NCBI GenBank assembly: GCA_002803225.1
Contig: NXFV01000865.1
Location: 22,745 to 86,744 of the forward strand
DNA from: Gamarada debralockiae
Taxonomy: Eukaryota > Ascomycota > Leotiomycetes > Helotiales > Hyphodiscaceae
Length of the DNA stretch: 64,000 nucleotides
Reading direction: 5' to 3'
Under the pieces are notes generated by a model, which was not told the DNA's origin, searched no databases, and saw only the letters and a list, made by a program, of their open reading frames with translations. A program made the position numbers and the translations under genes. Positions 42,960-53,732 of the stretch are shown here, piece by piece. Numbering within the stretch: position 1 is the stretch's first letter; each line of letters begins with the position of its first letter.

Positions 42960-43905
42960 TTGTTACTGAATCCTTCCTATCAATCCGATCAACATGGTCG
43001 GCCATATCCTTGACTGGATGCAAATGAGTGGAACTTCCACCAAAGAGCATTCCTTTCCGCATAACCTCTCTGTAGTTCTTCCTAGGTGCAACCTTGCTAA
43101 GAATATACTCTGTCTCGTGTCGACTCTGGCAGGAACTGGGGTCGATCTTCCAACAATGGCTTCCATTCCTTGCCATGCGAATGTGATGGCCTCCTTCGCA
43201 CCAGCTGGAATACCCACCTCGTCCAACATCATGATCTTGATATTCGGATAGTGCTTCTGGATGTAATCCGAGCTATTCGGGTTGTACGCTCCATCACCGT
43301 GCATGAACAACTCGTCAATATTTTGAGACTGCGTATAGCGCTTGTAGTGATTCACAATAGCTTGAGCAGTGATTCTCGTGACAATCGCAACGACATCGTC
43401 CTTGCTCAACCCCTTCTTCTTTCCCTTCTTTATGATTTCATGAGCAATCGTATCACGGAACACTTCTCGGCCAGTCGTCTTAGGAGGATTGAGCTCGAAG
43501 TACTCGTATTGCAAAAACTCGTCCACCAGTTCTAAGTCGACATTTCCCCGCTTGCCCATGGCGCCATCCTTTTCATATTCTTTCTCTCACATTCGTGTGA
43601 TGTCTGACCACAGCATCAATGAACACGTTTCTTGGTCCAGTATCAAAAGTCGTAGCATTCGTCCACGCCTCCTTGGTTGTCGGGAGGAATGAAGTAGACG
43701 TTTGCGATTCAACCAATGTTTTGCAGGCTCGCAATTTCGTTGGGTGGAGAACAAGAGCGTCGAAAAACGCAATCAAAGGAGCTCCCTGACGACCAGCTGC
43801 TTGATCACTAACTCGGAAATCCGTGACTGAGGTAATTCCTGTTCGAAATGCAAGGAAAACTCCTTCGATCATAGTGAGAGCGGATTTCATTCACCCAGGC
43901 TGAGC
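42960..43905 (-). pseudogene. Anhydro-sugar kinase (AnmK/levoglucosan kinase family), 5'-truncated and frameshifted
   Basis: The C-terminal about 60% of the kinase is recognisable: [91 protein letters not shown] and the terminal [11 protein letters not shown]. The N-terminal ATP-binding segment with the GTSMDG motif is absent. Lesions: frameshifts around the QNIG-IANV block, where GGA has become TGA; a shift near 43575 before [10 protein letters not shown]; and a shift near 43105 before [12 protein letters not shown]. AnmK phosphorylates 1,6-anhydro-N-acetylmuramic acid; yeast levoglucosan kinase is a homolog, so either anhydro-sugar could have been the substrate. Divergent from the MFS pseudogene. 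Confidence 0.85.
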
Positions 43906-43924
43906 ACAGCCTGTGCAGAGCCAG

Positions 43925-45294
43925 ATCGTTTGGCCGTGAGATCTACGGACAAGATTGGTCATATCCGCAGTCTTCGCTCTTGTCGGCGGTGCCCTCCAGG
44001 CCGCAACTCAAAGCTCCGACTTCGTTCTCATCGCGCGTGTTGTGGCTGGTCTCGGTACAGGTGCTTTGACAGCCATGACTCCGATAAACATCTCTGAGAT
44101 CTCTTCTGCTGGCCACCGCGGTGGTTTCCTGGGATATGTTTTCATCTCAGAATTTCGGTTCCATACTGGCTTGACTTCAGTCTTGCATACGTCGATAACG
44201 GTGAATCCGCAGTCAGATGGAGATTCTTCCTTGCTTCTAGTGCTTGCCTGCTCTCCTGCCCTTGGCCGGTGTCAAGCTTCTTCCGGACTCTCCTCGATAC
44301 CTCGCATCTGTTGGACGCCTAGACGAAGCTAAAGAGGTTCTCGAGCATGTCCGTGGTAACGATGGGCCTGAAGTGGAGAGGGAGTTCTTGGAAATCTGCG
44401 CTGTCGCCGAGTGGAACTGAGCCTAGCAGCACAATCCAGTTCGCCTGATTAGTAGTGCTACCAACGCTCCTCACCTCGGCCGCCGCGCATGGCTCTGCTT
44501 GTGGTTGCAAATCATGGCATTTTGGACTGGATTCACTGGTTTTACCGCCTATTCCCCGGTAGTGAGTTTTCTGCCTTCCAACTGCTGATCCCACTGACAC
44601 AATTAGCTTCTCAAACAAGCCGGATACTCGAAAGCCAAGCTGAACGGTCTGGCTGGAGGACTCAATATCATCGGTATAGTCGGTACCATTATCTCAGCGT
44701 ACGTCGTTGATAAGTCCGGCCGGCGAAAGTGTTTGATTTGGCGAGCTTTCGGGCTGTTCTTGGTGAACTGGATCGCCACCTCCCTGTACGAAGGATCTCG
44801 CGCCCATCCCACCGAAGCTTCATATATCGCTCAGCAGCAGTCCTTATGCTCTTCCTCTTCAATCTCTGCTATGCAGCAACATGGGGTACCGTCGCCTTTT
44901 TTAATCCCAACCAAAATTCTCTCCTCAGAAATGCGTGCTCAGGACAACGGCTTTGGAATTACCGGCTGGGCGATTGGCGTTGGATAGACCGTTCTAGTCA
45001 ACCCCATCAGTTAGTGACTTCCCCCAGTCACCGAAAGCACTGCTAACTCCTGTGTGTTTGGCCTCAAGAACGTACTTCCTTTTCGCAGGTTTGAACCTTC
45101 TGTGGATACCAATCGTATTCTTCTTTTAACCCGAGACTGCGGTCCGCTATTTGGAGCCCATCGAGGCTATGTTCTCGGCCAGCCGTCCCTTGTACATCAA
45201 TATCGAGGCTGCGTACAAAGCTGCCGGTGATGGAGACGTTCTTACTGCAAGTGGCGCATCTATCTCGCACGTTGCCGACAAGGTGATCGAGTGA
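43925..45294 (+). pseudogene. MFS sugar transporter, 5'-truncated and frameshifted
   Basis: Sugar-porter blocks run in order but through changing frames: GGALQAATQSSDFVLIARVV, AGLGTGALTAMTPINISEIS, a shifted RYL..GRLDEAKEVLEHVRG, then LNIIGIVGTIISAYVVDKSG, RRKCLIWRAFGLFLVNW and RAHPTEASYIA, a frame change before FNLCYAATWGTVAF, and finally FLFAGLNLLWIPIVFF, ESIEAMF and a stop at 45292-45294. An in-frame stop replaces the residue before PETA. The first three or so membrane helices, up to the FGRR loop, are missing. It starts about 20 bp from the truncated 5' end of the kinase pseudogene on the opposite strand. Confidence 0.82.
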
Positions 45295-45966
45295 GACCGT
45301 GTAGAAATGGGGATGGGAACTTCGGTGGAAATTATCGCTTTCTAGAGCAAGGTGTAAAGAGATATATTCTGTTATTGGTTTGATATGGCTGTGTGAGATA
45401 AGATTTTGCTTCAAAGCTATCGGCGTTGGGGTTTGGAATTTGGGAGACAACGCTTGCACTGCCAACGAGAATTTGCTCGAACAAGATTGCGTGACTTGAC
45501 CATTGTGGTCTACCATGTATATATGATGGAATAAAAACTTTAATACAGAAATTGAAGATTGAAGTGAGAAGAAAACGTCTCAAAACGAGATAATCGCATG
45601 TGAGGGTTTCAGTGGAAACGCGTGATTGGACGACATAAGCACCAGCGTGCTGTGTTATACGTGGGAGAACTTCCTGTGATTTTCAGACTTTCAGCGCATA
45701 AAATTAGTTGTAGCAGTTAATTTTCTTGCCTTTAAATTTGTCACTTCCATTAAACTGTTCAATTGCAGGTAATTTTCAAGGTATTTGAGCTGTAGGAAAG
45801 TGAGTTCCAGCATCCCATGACTCACCCCGAGAGAGTGTCGCGGCTGCCTCCTTGGGACGGTCCTTGTGTTTATTTGAACTGCTTGCCTTCAAATTTTGTA
45901 CATTCTCTCAACTTCATTGAACAATTTACTCCAATTCCCTTTCGACTCCATTCAACTCCCAGAACA
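45295..45966. other. Intergenic, sirtuin promoter
   Basis: Nothing coding recognised. The part before 45967 is A/C- and T-rich like a fungal 5' leader; the sirtuin frame stays open 50 codons upstream but without a good start. Confidence 0.45.
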
Positions 45967-47041
45967 ATGTCCTCAGAAACAGAAACCCCCTCCTTTGCGA
46001 CGGAAGAAGAAATCGATTCCTTTGGCAAGCATCTTCATAAATCGAAGCGGATTCTTGCCCTCTGTGGAGCTGGTCTCTCAGCTGCGTCGGGAATTCCCAC
46101 ATTCCGAGGATCTGGTGCTATGAGTACATGGCGAGGTCACAAGGCATCTTCTCTTTCTAGCATAGAAACGTTCAACGTAAATCCAGGGCTGGTATGGCAG
46201 TATATGGCTGATCGAAGACATCTTGCTCTTCAATCGAAACCTAATAGAGCCCACGAGGCACTGGCCAAGTTGGCTAAGAAGAAGAATGGATTTGTGTGCT
46301 TGACGCAGAATATTGATGGTATTTCAATTGTTCTAGGGTTTTGAGCTTCTGCTAATAATGCTTCTAGGACTTTCCCAGAGAGCTGGCCATCCGAGAGATC
46401 GTCTTTACCCGCTTCATGGGTCATTGATGGATATTAAGTGCACTAATGTTAATTGCGACTATGTTGAGAAGGAGAATATGAAAAATCCTATTTGCCCAGC
46501 GTTGGCTTGCGATTTTGATGTTTCGCCATTCTCTACCAAGGACAACACTGCGGAAACTATCGCCCTAAAGTTTTCGTCCATGACAGTCAAAGACGGAGAA
46601 AAGCCCCATTCCCAATATGAGCATCGGCCGAACCCCCTCCAAGAAATCCTCGATAGTCTCGCACCGACCATAACAGACGACATGCGAAAAGAAGTAATCC
46701 CCGTTTCACAACTCCCTCATTGTCCGAAATGTTCATCGGTGCTTCGTCCAGGAGTCGTCTGGTTTGGCGAGTCGCTTTCACAACCGATGTTTGATGAGAT
46801 AAATGCTCGGATCGACGCAGAGAAGAAGTTGGATTTGATGATGGTAATTGGTACCACGGCGGAAGTATATCCTGCGGCAAGGTTTGTGCAGAGAGCAAAG
46901 GAGAAGGGTGCGAGGATCGCGGTGATCAATCTTGACGGGGGACATTTGGGTGACAATGAATTGAGAAAGCAGGATTGGCTGTTCCAGGGTAATGCTGCGG
47001 AGATACTGCCGGTGTTGTTTGAAGGGACATTGGAGAATTGA
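45967..47041 (+). CDS. Sirtuin, NAD-dependent protein deacylase (SIRT5-like class III)
   Basis: Two exons, join(45967..46318,46368..47041), 341 aa; 49-bp intron. Sirtuins remove acyl groups from lysines using NAD. Motifs: GAGLSAASGIPTFRG (34-48) for NAD binding, TQNIDG across the intron, catalytic H134 in LYPLHGS, zinc cysteines C142 and C147 and a later CPKC pair, GVVWFGE, GTTAEVYPAA and AVINLDG. An insertion between the two Cys pairs (about 150-225) is longer than in animal SIRT5. Aligned by eye to human SIRT5, VWEFYHYRR corresponds to VWQYMADRR: the Arg of the acidic-acyl pocket is kept but the Tyr is Met. The ATG at 45967 (ACAATG) is preferred over an in-frame ATG at 45817 because the sirtuin fold begins soon after it. 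Confidence 0.9.
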
Positions 47042-47738
47042 GGGCTTGGAAAGTGAACCCGAATTTACTCGACTTCGTACGGAGGCACCGGCTGGCTGGA
47101 CTGCAATGCACTGGCATCGACGTTCTTTTCTTAGAGAGCCTAGTGAAGTCTAAATGTGTAACATAACAAACAGCTCTACCGTTCCAATGGGCGGGCGCAA
47201 GCAGATGGCCAATATGCCAAGATGCCTACCTTTCACTAGACACATATCTCTACAAACGGGAGACATTTCTCAAGAACAAATCTGGAGTACCCCGACTTCT
47301 TCAGTAGCATTCATGGAGTTTCTTACAACTTTGCTTTGACCTCGAGGCTCATCCCATGTTCTACTCGTTCAGAAATCGGCAACTTTCAGACAACATCATC
47401 ACGATGTGCAGACTGCTGTCCCAGGGAGGCAAACTCGAATGAATTCAACGAATATCTATGACTGTACAACCCCTTTCCCAACATCGGAAAAATGCCCAAA
47501 ATAAATACCAAGAGTCTGAATAATCAAGCTGCGCGACTCTTGAGGTTGATGTCAAATCTCGTACAAAATTCGCCGGAGTGGGTCACCCCAAATTTATGCT
47601 TACTGTTTAGTGCCATGCAGGGGCAACAAAGGACAAAATAAAAAGGAGATCATTTCCTTGCAAACTCGTGTTGATCACATCGCGTTCCACAAGAAAAACC
47701 TCCACAAGCCCGCCAAAGCCCATTCAACGCCTATCGAA
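47042..47738. other. Intergenic, nothing recognised
   Basis: Sirtuin 3' flank and promoter of the GPI protein. Short open frames only. Confidence 0.45.
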
Positions 47739-48459
47739 ATGCATAAGTCACTCGCTGCTCTGGCCCTCTTGGGCGCTGTCTCTGCTCAAACGACTACCAC
47801 TGAGCTCTGGCTTGTTGGATTCGATCAACAGCCCCTTGTTGGCTCAGTTATCACATCGGTATGAACGATTGAATCTCGTAAAATCTGCCATTTAACGTTT
47901 ATATAAGGACTCGACCGCAACAACATACTCAATCGCCTGCTCCGACCCCAACGCTTCGGACTGCGGCGTCCCCGCAAGCTTCACATTCACGCAAGGTCCT
48001 TCAACAATTCACTACCAATATACGGTTTTGGACGATGGCGAAGGAGACAACGAGACGATTGACCTGGGCTGCGTAATCACCAGCTCAGAGAGTGGAACCT
48101 GCAGCGGCACCGTCCTTGGAAACGCTGCCTCATCGGCTACATCTTCGGCAACCACAACCTCGTTCTCGAATGGTGGATCTGAGCTTGGTGGACAGATAGT
48201 AACCATCACTGCTGGTTTGGCCGCCGCTGCCACTACCGCGTCTTCGACTACTATGACTACGTCAACTGGCTCGGCCTCGTCCTCGACCAAGAGCGCTGCG
48301 TCTGGTAAAAGTACTGCGACTTCGACTGGTGCTTCGCACACGGCGGCTACTGGATCGAGCAGCTCGAGTACCAGTACAGGAGGTGTGCCAAAGATCACTG
48401 GAAATGCTCAGTGGGTTGTTGGTGGTGCGGCGGCCGCGTTGGCTTTGGCTGCAATGTGA
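47739..48459 (+). CDS. Small secreted GPI-anchored Ser/Thr-rich protein
   Basis: Two exons, join(47739..47858,47908..48459), 223 aa; the 49-bp intron runs GTATGA to TATAAG. A cleavable signal peptide (MHKSLAALALLGAVSAQ) precedes a compact domain of about 85 residues with four cysteines (YSIACSDPNASDCGVPASFT, then DLGCVITSSESGTCSGTV). A long Ser/Thr/Ala-rich stretch (about 120-195) follows, likely heavily O-glycosylated, and a C-terminal GPI signal (small residues at NAQWVVGG and then a hydrophobic run ending ALALAAM). This architecture is common in fungal cell-wall or membrane proteins. No enzymatic motif is visible. The frame is open upstream, but only this ATG places the signal peptide at the N-terminus. 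Confidence 0.8.
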
Positions 48460-49263
48460 GGGAAGTTAGTTGGATCATAGAGACGAAAGGATTCGGGTCA
48501 AGTCTGTCGGTGTATAATTGTACAGCGTGTACTTGTACATATGTATATAGCCTGAAGGGATAATTAGATACCATTGAGCGAGTTCCATTTGAAATCTCGG
48601 TCGACAGGAATCTGCTTAACTGCGTCTGGCTGAAAAGAAGGAGCCCCCGTGCAAATTGGAAACAACCTTCAACAAGGGATGAACAAAGAAAAGGTTACAT
48701 TTTAAGACTTGAGGTTCCATTTTCCAAATGAAGTGATAGTTGGTTCCACAACAGACGAGGCGCAGTTTCTTCTACCAGCAGAATGGGAACCAATGATAGG
48801 GCGATGGATCTATTCTGGGAGATCTGCAGTCGCCCCCCCCCAATCACACGCAATCCAGCCAGCCCGCAACACCGGCTAGCTTTCCTTCCGCAAATGATAT
48901 CCCGGAGTCCATTTGACCGCTTGGTAAAACCTAGAGGAGCATCTCCCTAAATTTCTTAATTCAGCCCTTTTTTACTTCTCACGTCAGCCACACGCTCCTG
49001 CCTGTTAGAGACGGTGAAGACCGAGCCTCGGGCTGTGAAGAGCAACCACCATCCATCCTGCAGGGGTGAATGGGGGCTAATTATGGGATTTTATTTATCA
49101 TTGTCCTTCCCGTCGACATTCACGTTGCAGACTTCTTGCTTCATATCGAACTCCTTTCTTTGACCTTATGACAAGTTCTCGAGGCATTTAGAGTTATCAG
49201 CATTTCTCGTTTGTCCATCATCAATCATTCATCTTTTTATTAGTTTCTCATAGAGATTTCACG
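48460..49263. other. Intergenic, nothing recognised
   Basis: Contains a poly-C run near 48835 and a pyrimidine-rich leader just before the next gene (49180-49260). No coding signal. Confidence 0.45.
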
Positions 49264-50352
49264 ATGTCGAAAAGAACCGTTTTCACCACTCTCACCCCGC
49301 TCCCAGCGGGCATAACGCGACAGACTGTCATGGAAACCCTCCACTCCCACACCGAAATGATCGATCTCAACCCTCTAGTCGAAGAACGCCATCCGATCAA
49401 ACCACCACCAGAGGCCACCGCCGAAGAATACCACTGCCAGTGGTATTCCCTCACAGATCGAGTCTCCTATCTGCCCGGGGGACTCATGACCGGCAAAGTC
49501 AGCTACAACGCCTGCTTCCACGATCTCAAGAACGGTCTGCAGACACACTGCTATGCGCCCATGGGGTTGAACATCAAGGGAAAATGGACACTGGGAGGAT
49601 CATTGCCGGGCGAGCCGGTTGTGCCAGTTGAGTTGGGACTCGGTGCACCAATATCAGGGTTGTATCTGCGAGAGGATGTGGACATGAAGTGCAACATTAT
49701 GATGACGTCCTTCGTCAAGAAGACACTTAAGAAAGCGCATTCTCACCTCGTGGATCGACTGGTGGTTAAAGCGCAAATCGCAGATGCGGCGGAGAATAAT
49801 CGCCGCATCAGCGAGAAAACCCCCATCTCACCAGGCACATTCTCGGGCTCGCAAGCATCAACGCAATATTCACCAGCCAGCGATTATGGGGATGACCAAA
49901 GCATGATCGAAGAAGTACACGATCCGCGCCACTACTCAGGAGCTCCCCAGATTCCTCCCATTCAACATAGTCCCTCGTTCTCCTTCCGCGGTCCAGGCAA
50001 TTCAGAGTTTCGCGACAAGACGAGTTATGACGAGTCGCTTTACCCGAAAGCGCTGAGTGTGAGGAGCTCGGTGGCAAGCTATAATGGGTCTTTGAATGGG
50101 ATGAGTGTGCATGGAAGTCAGCATGGGAGGACTTCGTACCAAGACCCACCGAATCCGAGAATTTCGTGGCAAAATCTGAATGCGTCGCGCACTCCTCCAG
50201 CGCCGCAGAATGCTGAGCCTCTATGCCGAGAGCAGCCGCAGCAGTATTTTTCTTCTACGCCCTCTTACCATGCAGAGCTTGATTCGACTGAGAGGTTACC
50301 GCCGACTACATACCATATACCACCGAATTATGGCGCTGCAGAGCTGGAGTGA
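49264..50352 (+). CDS. DUF7053 family protein
   Basis: Single exon, 362 aa. The N-terminal about 170 residues form the conserved domain I recall as DUF7053, found in Pezizomycotina: VFTTLTPLPAGITRQTVMET, MIDLNPLVEERHPIKPPP, YLPGGLMTGKVSYNACFHDL, GLQTHCYAPMGLNIKGKW and SFVKKTLKKAHSHLVDRLV. The layout suggests a START/polyketide-cyclase-like lipid-binding fold, but that is a guess. The rest is Ser/Pro/Tyr-rich and predicted disordered. No signal peptide or membrane segment. It converges with MOB3 across 222 bp. Function unknown. Confidence 0.82.
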   Translation: MSKRTVFTTLTPLPAGITRQTVMETLHSHTEMIDLNPLVEERHPIKPPPEATAEEYHCQWYSLTDRVSYLPGGLMTGKVSYNACFHDLKNGLQTHCYAPMGLNIKGKWTLGGSLPGEPVVPVELGLGAPISGLYLREDVDMKCNIMMTSFVKKTLKKAHSHLVDRLVVKAQIADAAENNRRISEKTPISPGTFSGSQASTQYSPASDYGDDQSMIEEVHDPRHYSGAPQIPPIQHSPSFSFRGPGNSEFRDKTSYDESLYPKALSVRSSVASYNGSLNGMSVHGSQHGRTSYQDPPNPRISWQNLNASRTPPAPQNAEPLCREQPQQYFSSTPSYHAELDSTERLPPTTYHIPPNYGAAELE

Positions 50353-50574
50353 GAAAGGTTCCATAGGTTTCGAGCGAATGTTAAGCAGCCACAGGACTGG
50401 CTGAAGGATAAAATTGATACCCCAAAGAAGGGTTTTGGAGCATGGAGTTTAGTTAATTTGGAAAGGAGATACCATAGGGACACAAGCATTGATTTAGGCG
50501 TTTTGAAAGCTTAGATGCTAGGTCTACGTCTTGTGGGTATCTTCCGGAACATAATCGTTCGGGCGTTAATGAGA

Positions 50575-52079
50575 TCATGATTCATCTACCGTTTTCTCAT
50601 CCTCAACCTCTGGTTTCTCCGCAGGTGCCTCATCTTTCACCTCCCACTCTTCCTTCGTCTCGGGCTCCTTACTCTCCGGCTCAGGGACAGTTTCGAGTTC
50701 CTTCGCTTTGGGCTTTGCCTCTTCTACCGCCGTCTCGGCATCACTCACAGGCTCTGCCTTCTCTGCTAACTCAGATGACATGCTATCCCAGGAAGACGTG
50801 GTCGAAGTTGTAGTCGATTCGTCCTGGGACGTCTGCTGCACCTCGGTAGGTTCAACAAGGCCAGTCTCTACCTGCTCCAGACTTGCCTCCTTGTGCTCAT
50901 CAACCTCATACGTTTCCACAATAACAGGAATCTCCGTCCCTCCTTCACTTTCCCTTTCCTCCTCAGCCAAAGTCATCTCCCCCAACTTCTGCGTCACATC
51001 AGGATCCTCTTCATCCTGCTCTAGAACCGTAGTAACCGCTGATCCAACAGAAGGCGACTGTCGAATATGCCGTCTAGTATTCGTTCGTCCAACACTAATA
51101 AAATCCTCTTCCACCGACGATACATTCTCCGACGGAGCCTGGGACTTTAGGATCGTCGGCGCAGCAGCTTTGAGTTCCTCCACCGGCTCTAGTCCCTCGG
51201 CCTCGGGAGGCAATTTGTAGTTCTCAGCGGGCAGCAGCTCGTAGTTATCGCACACCGTCTTGAACAACACATACAGACCCGTCTGACCTTCAACCTGCCA
51301 AAACACACCTCGATGCTGGAACCATGCGTGCGCGAATATCCTATGCAGTCGTCTGAAAATGTTGATCAAATGTTTGACGCCCGCTCCTCTATCATCCACC
51401 GAATCCCCAGCCGCAAGACTCAGTCTGCTAGGGAAGATCTTCTGACTCGTGACGATATTCGTAGCCCAGTCTAGTGTATGGCAGCAATAATCGATCGCAC
51501 AACAGCTCTTTGGTGATTCGTGTACTGCGCATAGGAATTGCCACTCGGAAGCACGCATCTCGGGACATGTGGTGGCTGAACATGGAGGATCGTCGAACAG
51601 GAAGCCGATTATTAGGTCGTTGCATTTGTTTATTAGGAAGCGGCAGAGCTCGTAGAGCCAGAGTGCTCGATCGAGGCCGTCGGGTTGACTGGCGATTAGG
51701 GTGGCGGTCTCGCGGGTTATGGGGATGGTGTGCTCGCTGTTGGCGGGTTTCGTGTAGTGGTAGTGGAGGGCTTTGAGGTGTTCTTGGAGTTGGAAGGCGG
51801 AATCGAGCTTGGGAGCTGTCAATATTGCGTAACGTATGTATATAGTAGAGGGGAACTTACCTCGCCCAGGGGCATGAGAGGTGGACCGGCGGCCATATCT
51901 GCAGATTTGGTGCCGGGATGTATTCTTCGGCTTGCGTTCGCATCGATAGTGCTCTGTTTGATCGGAAGTTCTTGACTTGAGCTGCTAATGGATGGTGACT
52001 TGGGTCCTATGAATACCTCTGTTGGGGGAGGCGGACTCGGGAGCCGGGGAGAGCTTGGTGGGAGCGCCATCGAGGGCAT
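50575..52079 (-). CDS. MOB3: MOB3/phocein, STRIPAK complex subunit
   Basis: Two exons, complement(join(50575..51807,51861..52079)), 483 aa; the 53-bp intron starts GTAAGT and ends CCCAAG, choosing the acceptor that gives PLGE-LDSAFQLQEHLKAL. MOB3 is the striatin-interacting phosphatase and kinase (STRIPAK) subunit needed for hyphal fusion and fruiting-body formation in Sordaria and Neurospora. The Mob/phocein domain spans about residues 74-300 and contains the zinc ligands of CPEMRASEWQFLCAVHESPK (154-173), the CCAIDYCCHTLDWA block and the two histidines of RIFAHAWFQH. The N-terminus is Ser/Pro-rich (SSPRLPSPPPPTEVFIGPKS). The C-terminal about 170 residues are Glu-rich and disordered. An alternative start lies three codons downstream (52070). 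Divergent from ZNG1. Confidence 0.92.
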
Positions 52080-52303
52080 AAATGAGAGTGGAAGCTTCTC
52101 GTCAGCCGTGGATCATCAAGAATGTTCGATTAAGCTCTTGTCTCTCTGAAAGTAGAATGTGAATTCGAGTAAAGGAGGCAACGTCGAAGCACGCGCCATC
52201 GCGTCAGCCCTCGGCGCTAAAAATGGCAAGGATTTGACAAGGCTGCGGATGTTCCCTGAAACCAACAACTTTTGCTTGTGAAATCCCCTTCAATTCTTTA
52301 AAC
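52080..52303. promoter_or_regulatory. Short bidirectional promoter between MOB3 and ZNG1
   Basis: Only 224 bp separate the two divergent start codons. No TATA box is evident. Confidence 0.5.
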
Positions 52304-53732
52304 ATGGATCTTGATGATGAAGAAGTTCCACCTTTGTTGGTTGATGTAGAGGCCAAGGATAATGAACTGGAGGAGGAGCCAAATGTCAGAGTTCCTATTA
52401 CCATTGTCACGGGTAAGTTATGTTCATTGCCGTTTTGATATCTATCGTTATGTCTATTTCTCACTGGTAAAAAGGGTACCTTGGAGCTGGGAAGACTACT
52501 TTGATGAATTATATCTTAAACGAACAGCATGGAAAGAAGATAGCTGTCATATTAAATGGTATGTGTGCGGAGAATACCCTTCCTTAGTCATATCATGGGA
52601 CTGACCTCAGAGTACAGAATTTGGTGATTGTGAGTACCTTACAGGCGCGGCTTGGAAATCTTTCTAACAGTCTCAGCCGTGGATATTGAGAAGTCTTTGA
52701 CGATCAACAAGGATGGAGAACAAGTCCAAGAATGGCTTGAAGTTGGGAATGGTTGCATTTGCTGCTCAGTGAAGTATGTTTGCCCCCCTGTCAGCATTGC
52801 AATATACTAATTTCAAAAAGAGACTCGGGCGTCAACGCAATCGAGTCCCTGATGGAGAAGAAGGGTGCATTTGATTACATCCTTCTTGAGACTACCGGTC
52901 TTGCCGATCCAGGAAATCTTGCCCCCTTATTCTGGGTTGATGAAGGACTAGGTAGCACGATATATCTCGATGGCATCGTTACCCTCGTTGATGCCAAAAA
53001 CATCTTGAAAAGTCTTGATGAGCCTGTGAAAGAGACGATCCAGTCCGAAGAGCATGATGGCCACGAAGGCCCAATAATGACGACCGCACACCTACAGATA
53101 TCTCATGCCGATGTCGTCGTCATCAATAAGTCTGATCTTGTAAGTGAGACGGAGCTTTTGGCAGTCAGGGAGCGAGTGGAGTCAATCAATGGCCTTGCGA
53201 AGATCCACGTAACTCAGCAAGGCCAAGTTCCTCATCTTGAGGGGTTTTTGCTAGATCTTCACGCCTATGATGATGTTGGAGCTCTAGATGTGGCAAGCAA
53301 GGGTCACAGTCATCTAGATACGGTATTTCCCCCATACGAGTCATGATACAAGCGCTTACATAGGTCTAGACAATATCAACAGTCGCAATAAATGTACCTA
53401 TGTTGAAGGCAGAACAGTTGTCAAAGCTTGACGCCTGGCTCAGATCCATTCTCTGGGATTCCAAGTTGCCGACTCTTCGTTCTGGGAAGGCAATGGATAT
53501 AACTGGAAACGCCGATCTCGAAATTCACAGATTGAAGGCTAAACTTCCGCTTTCAAACGGGGACATCAAAATCGTCCAAGGCGTACGAGAAGTTTTCGAG
53601 ATCCTCGATGCCCTAAAGTCCAATGAATCTGCGACTGGGGCATCATCCTCGGAAGGAAAAGTGGTGCTGATTGGAAGAAACCTAGAGGGTGTCCCATTCA
53701 AAGAGAGCTTCATCAGTATAATAAATTCTTAG
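52304..53732 (+). CDS. ZNG1: COBW-family GTPase, ZNG1-type zinc metallochaperone
   Basis: Six exons, join(52304..52412,52475..52558,52618..52629,52677..52773,52821..53322,53370..53732), 388 aa. ZNG1 proteins deliver zinc to methionine aminopeptidase using GTP. The P-loop GYLGAGKT (37-44) is formed across the first intron; the metal motif GCICC has C95, C97 and C98; VVINKSDL is the guanine-specificity motif. The third exon is only 12 bp and encodes part of NEFGDS, a conserved block that would be lost without it. A His-containing loop (EEHDGHEG) and the C-terminal CobW domain (about 260-388) follow. The last acceptor is the second AG (GTCTAG), because the first would leave a stop. Length fits the family. 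Confidence 0.93.

Noticed and set aside
43000..43535. Plus-strand ORFs across the kinase pseudogene
   Set aside because: They are antisense to clear AnmK-family coding blocks.
48012..48398. Val/Ala-rich minus-strand ORF with possible membrane character
   Set aside because: Antisense of the Ser/Thr/Ala-rich stretch in the GPI-anchored protein; no independent support.
50577..51220. Ser-rich plus-strand ORFs in the MOB3 region
   Set aside because: They are the antisense shadow of the Glu-rich MOB3 C-terminus.
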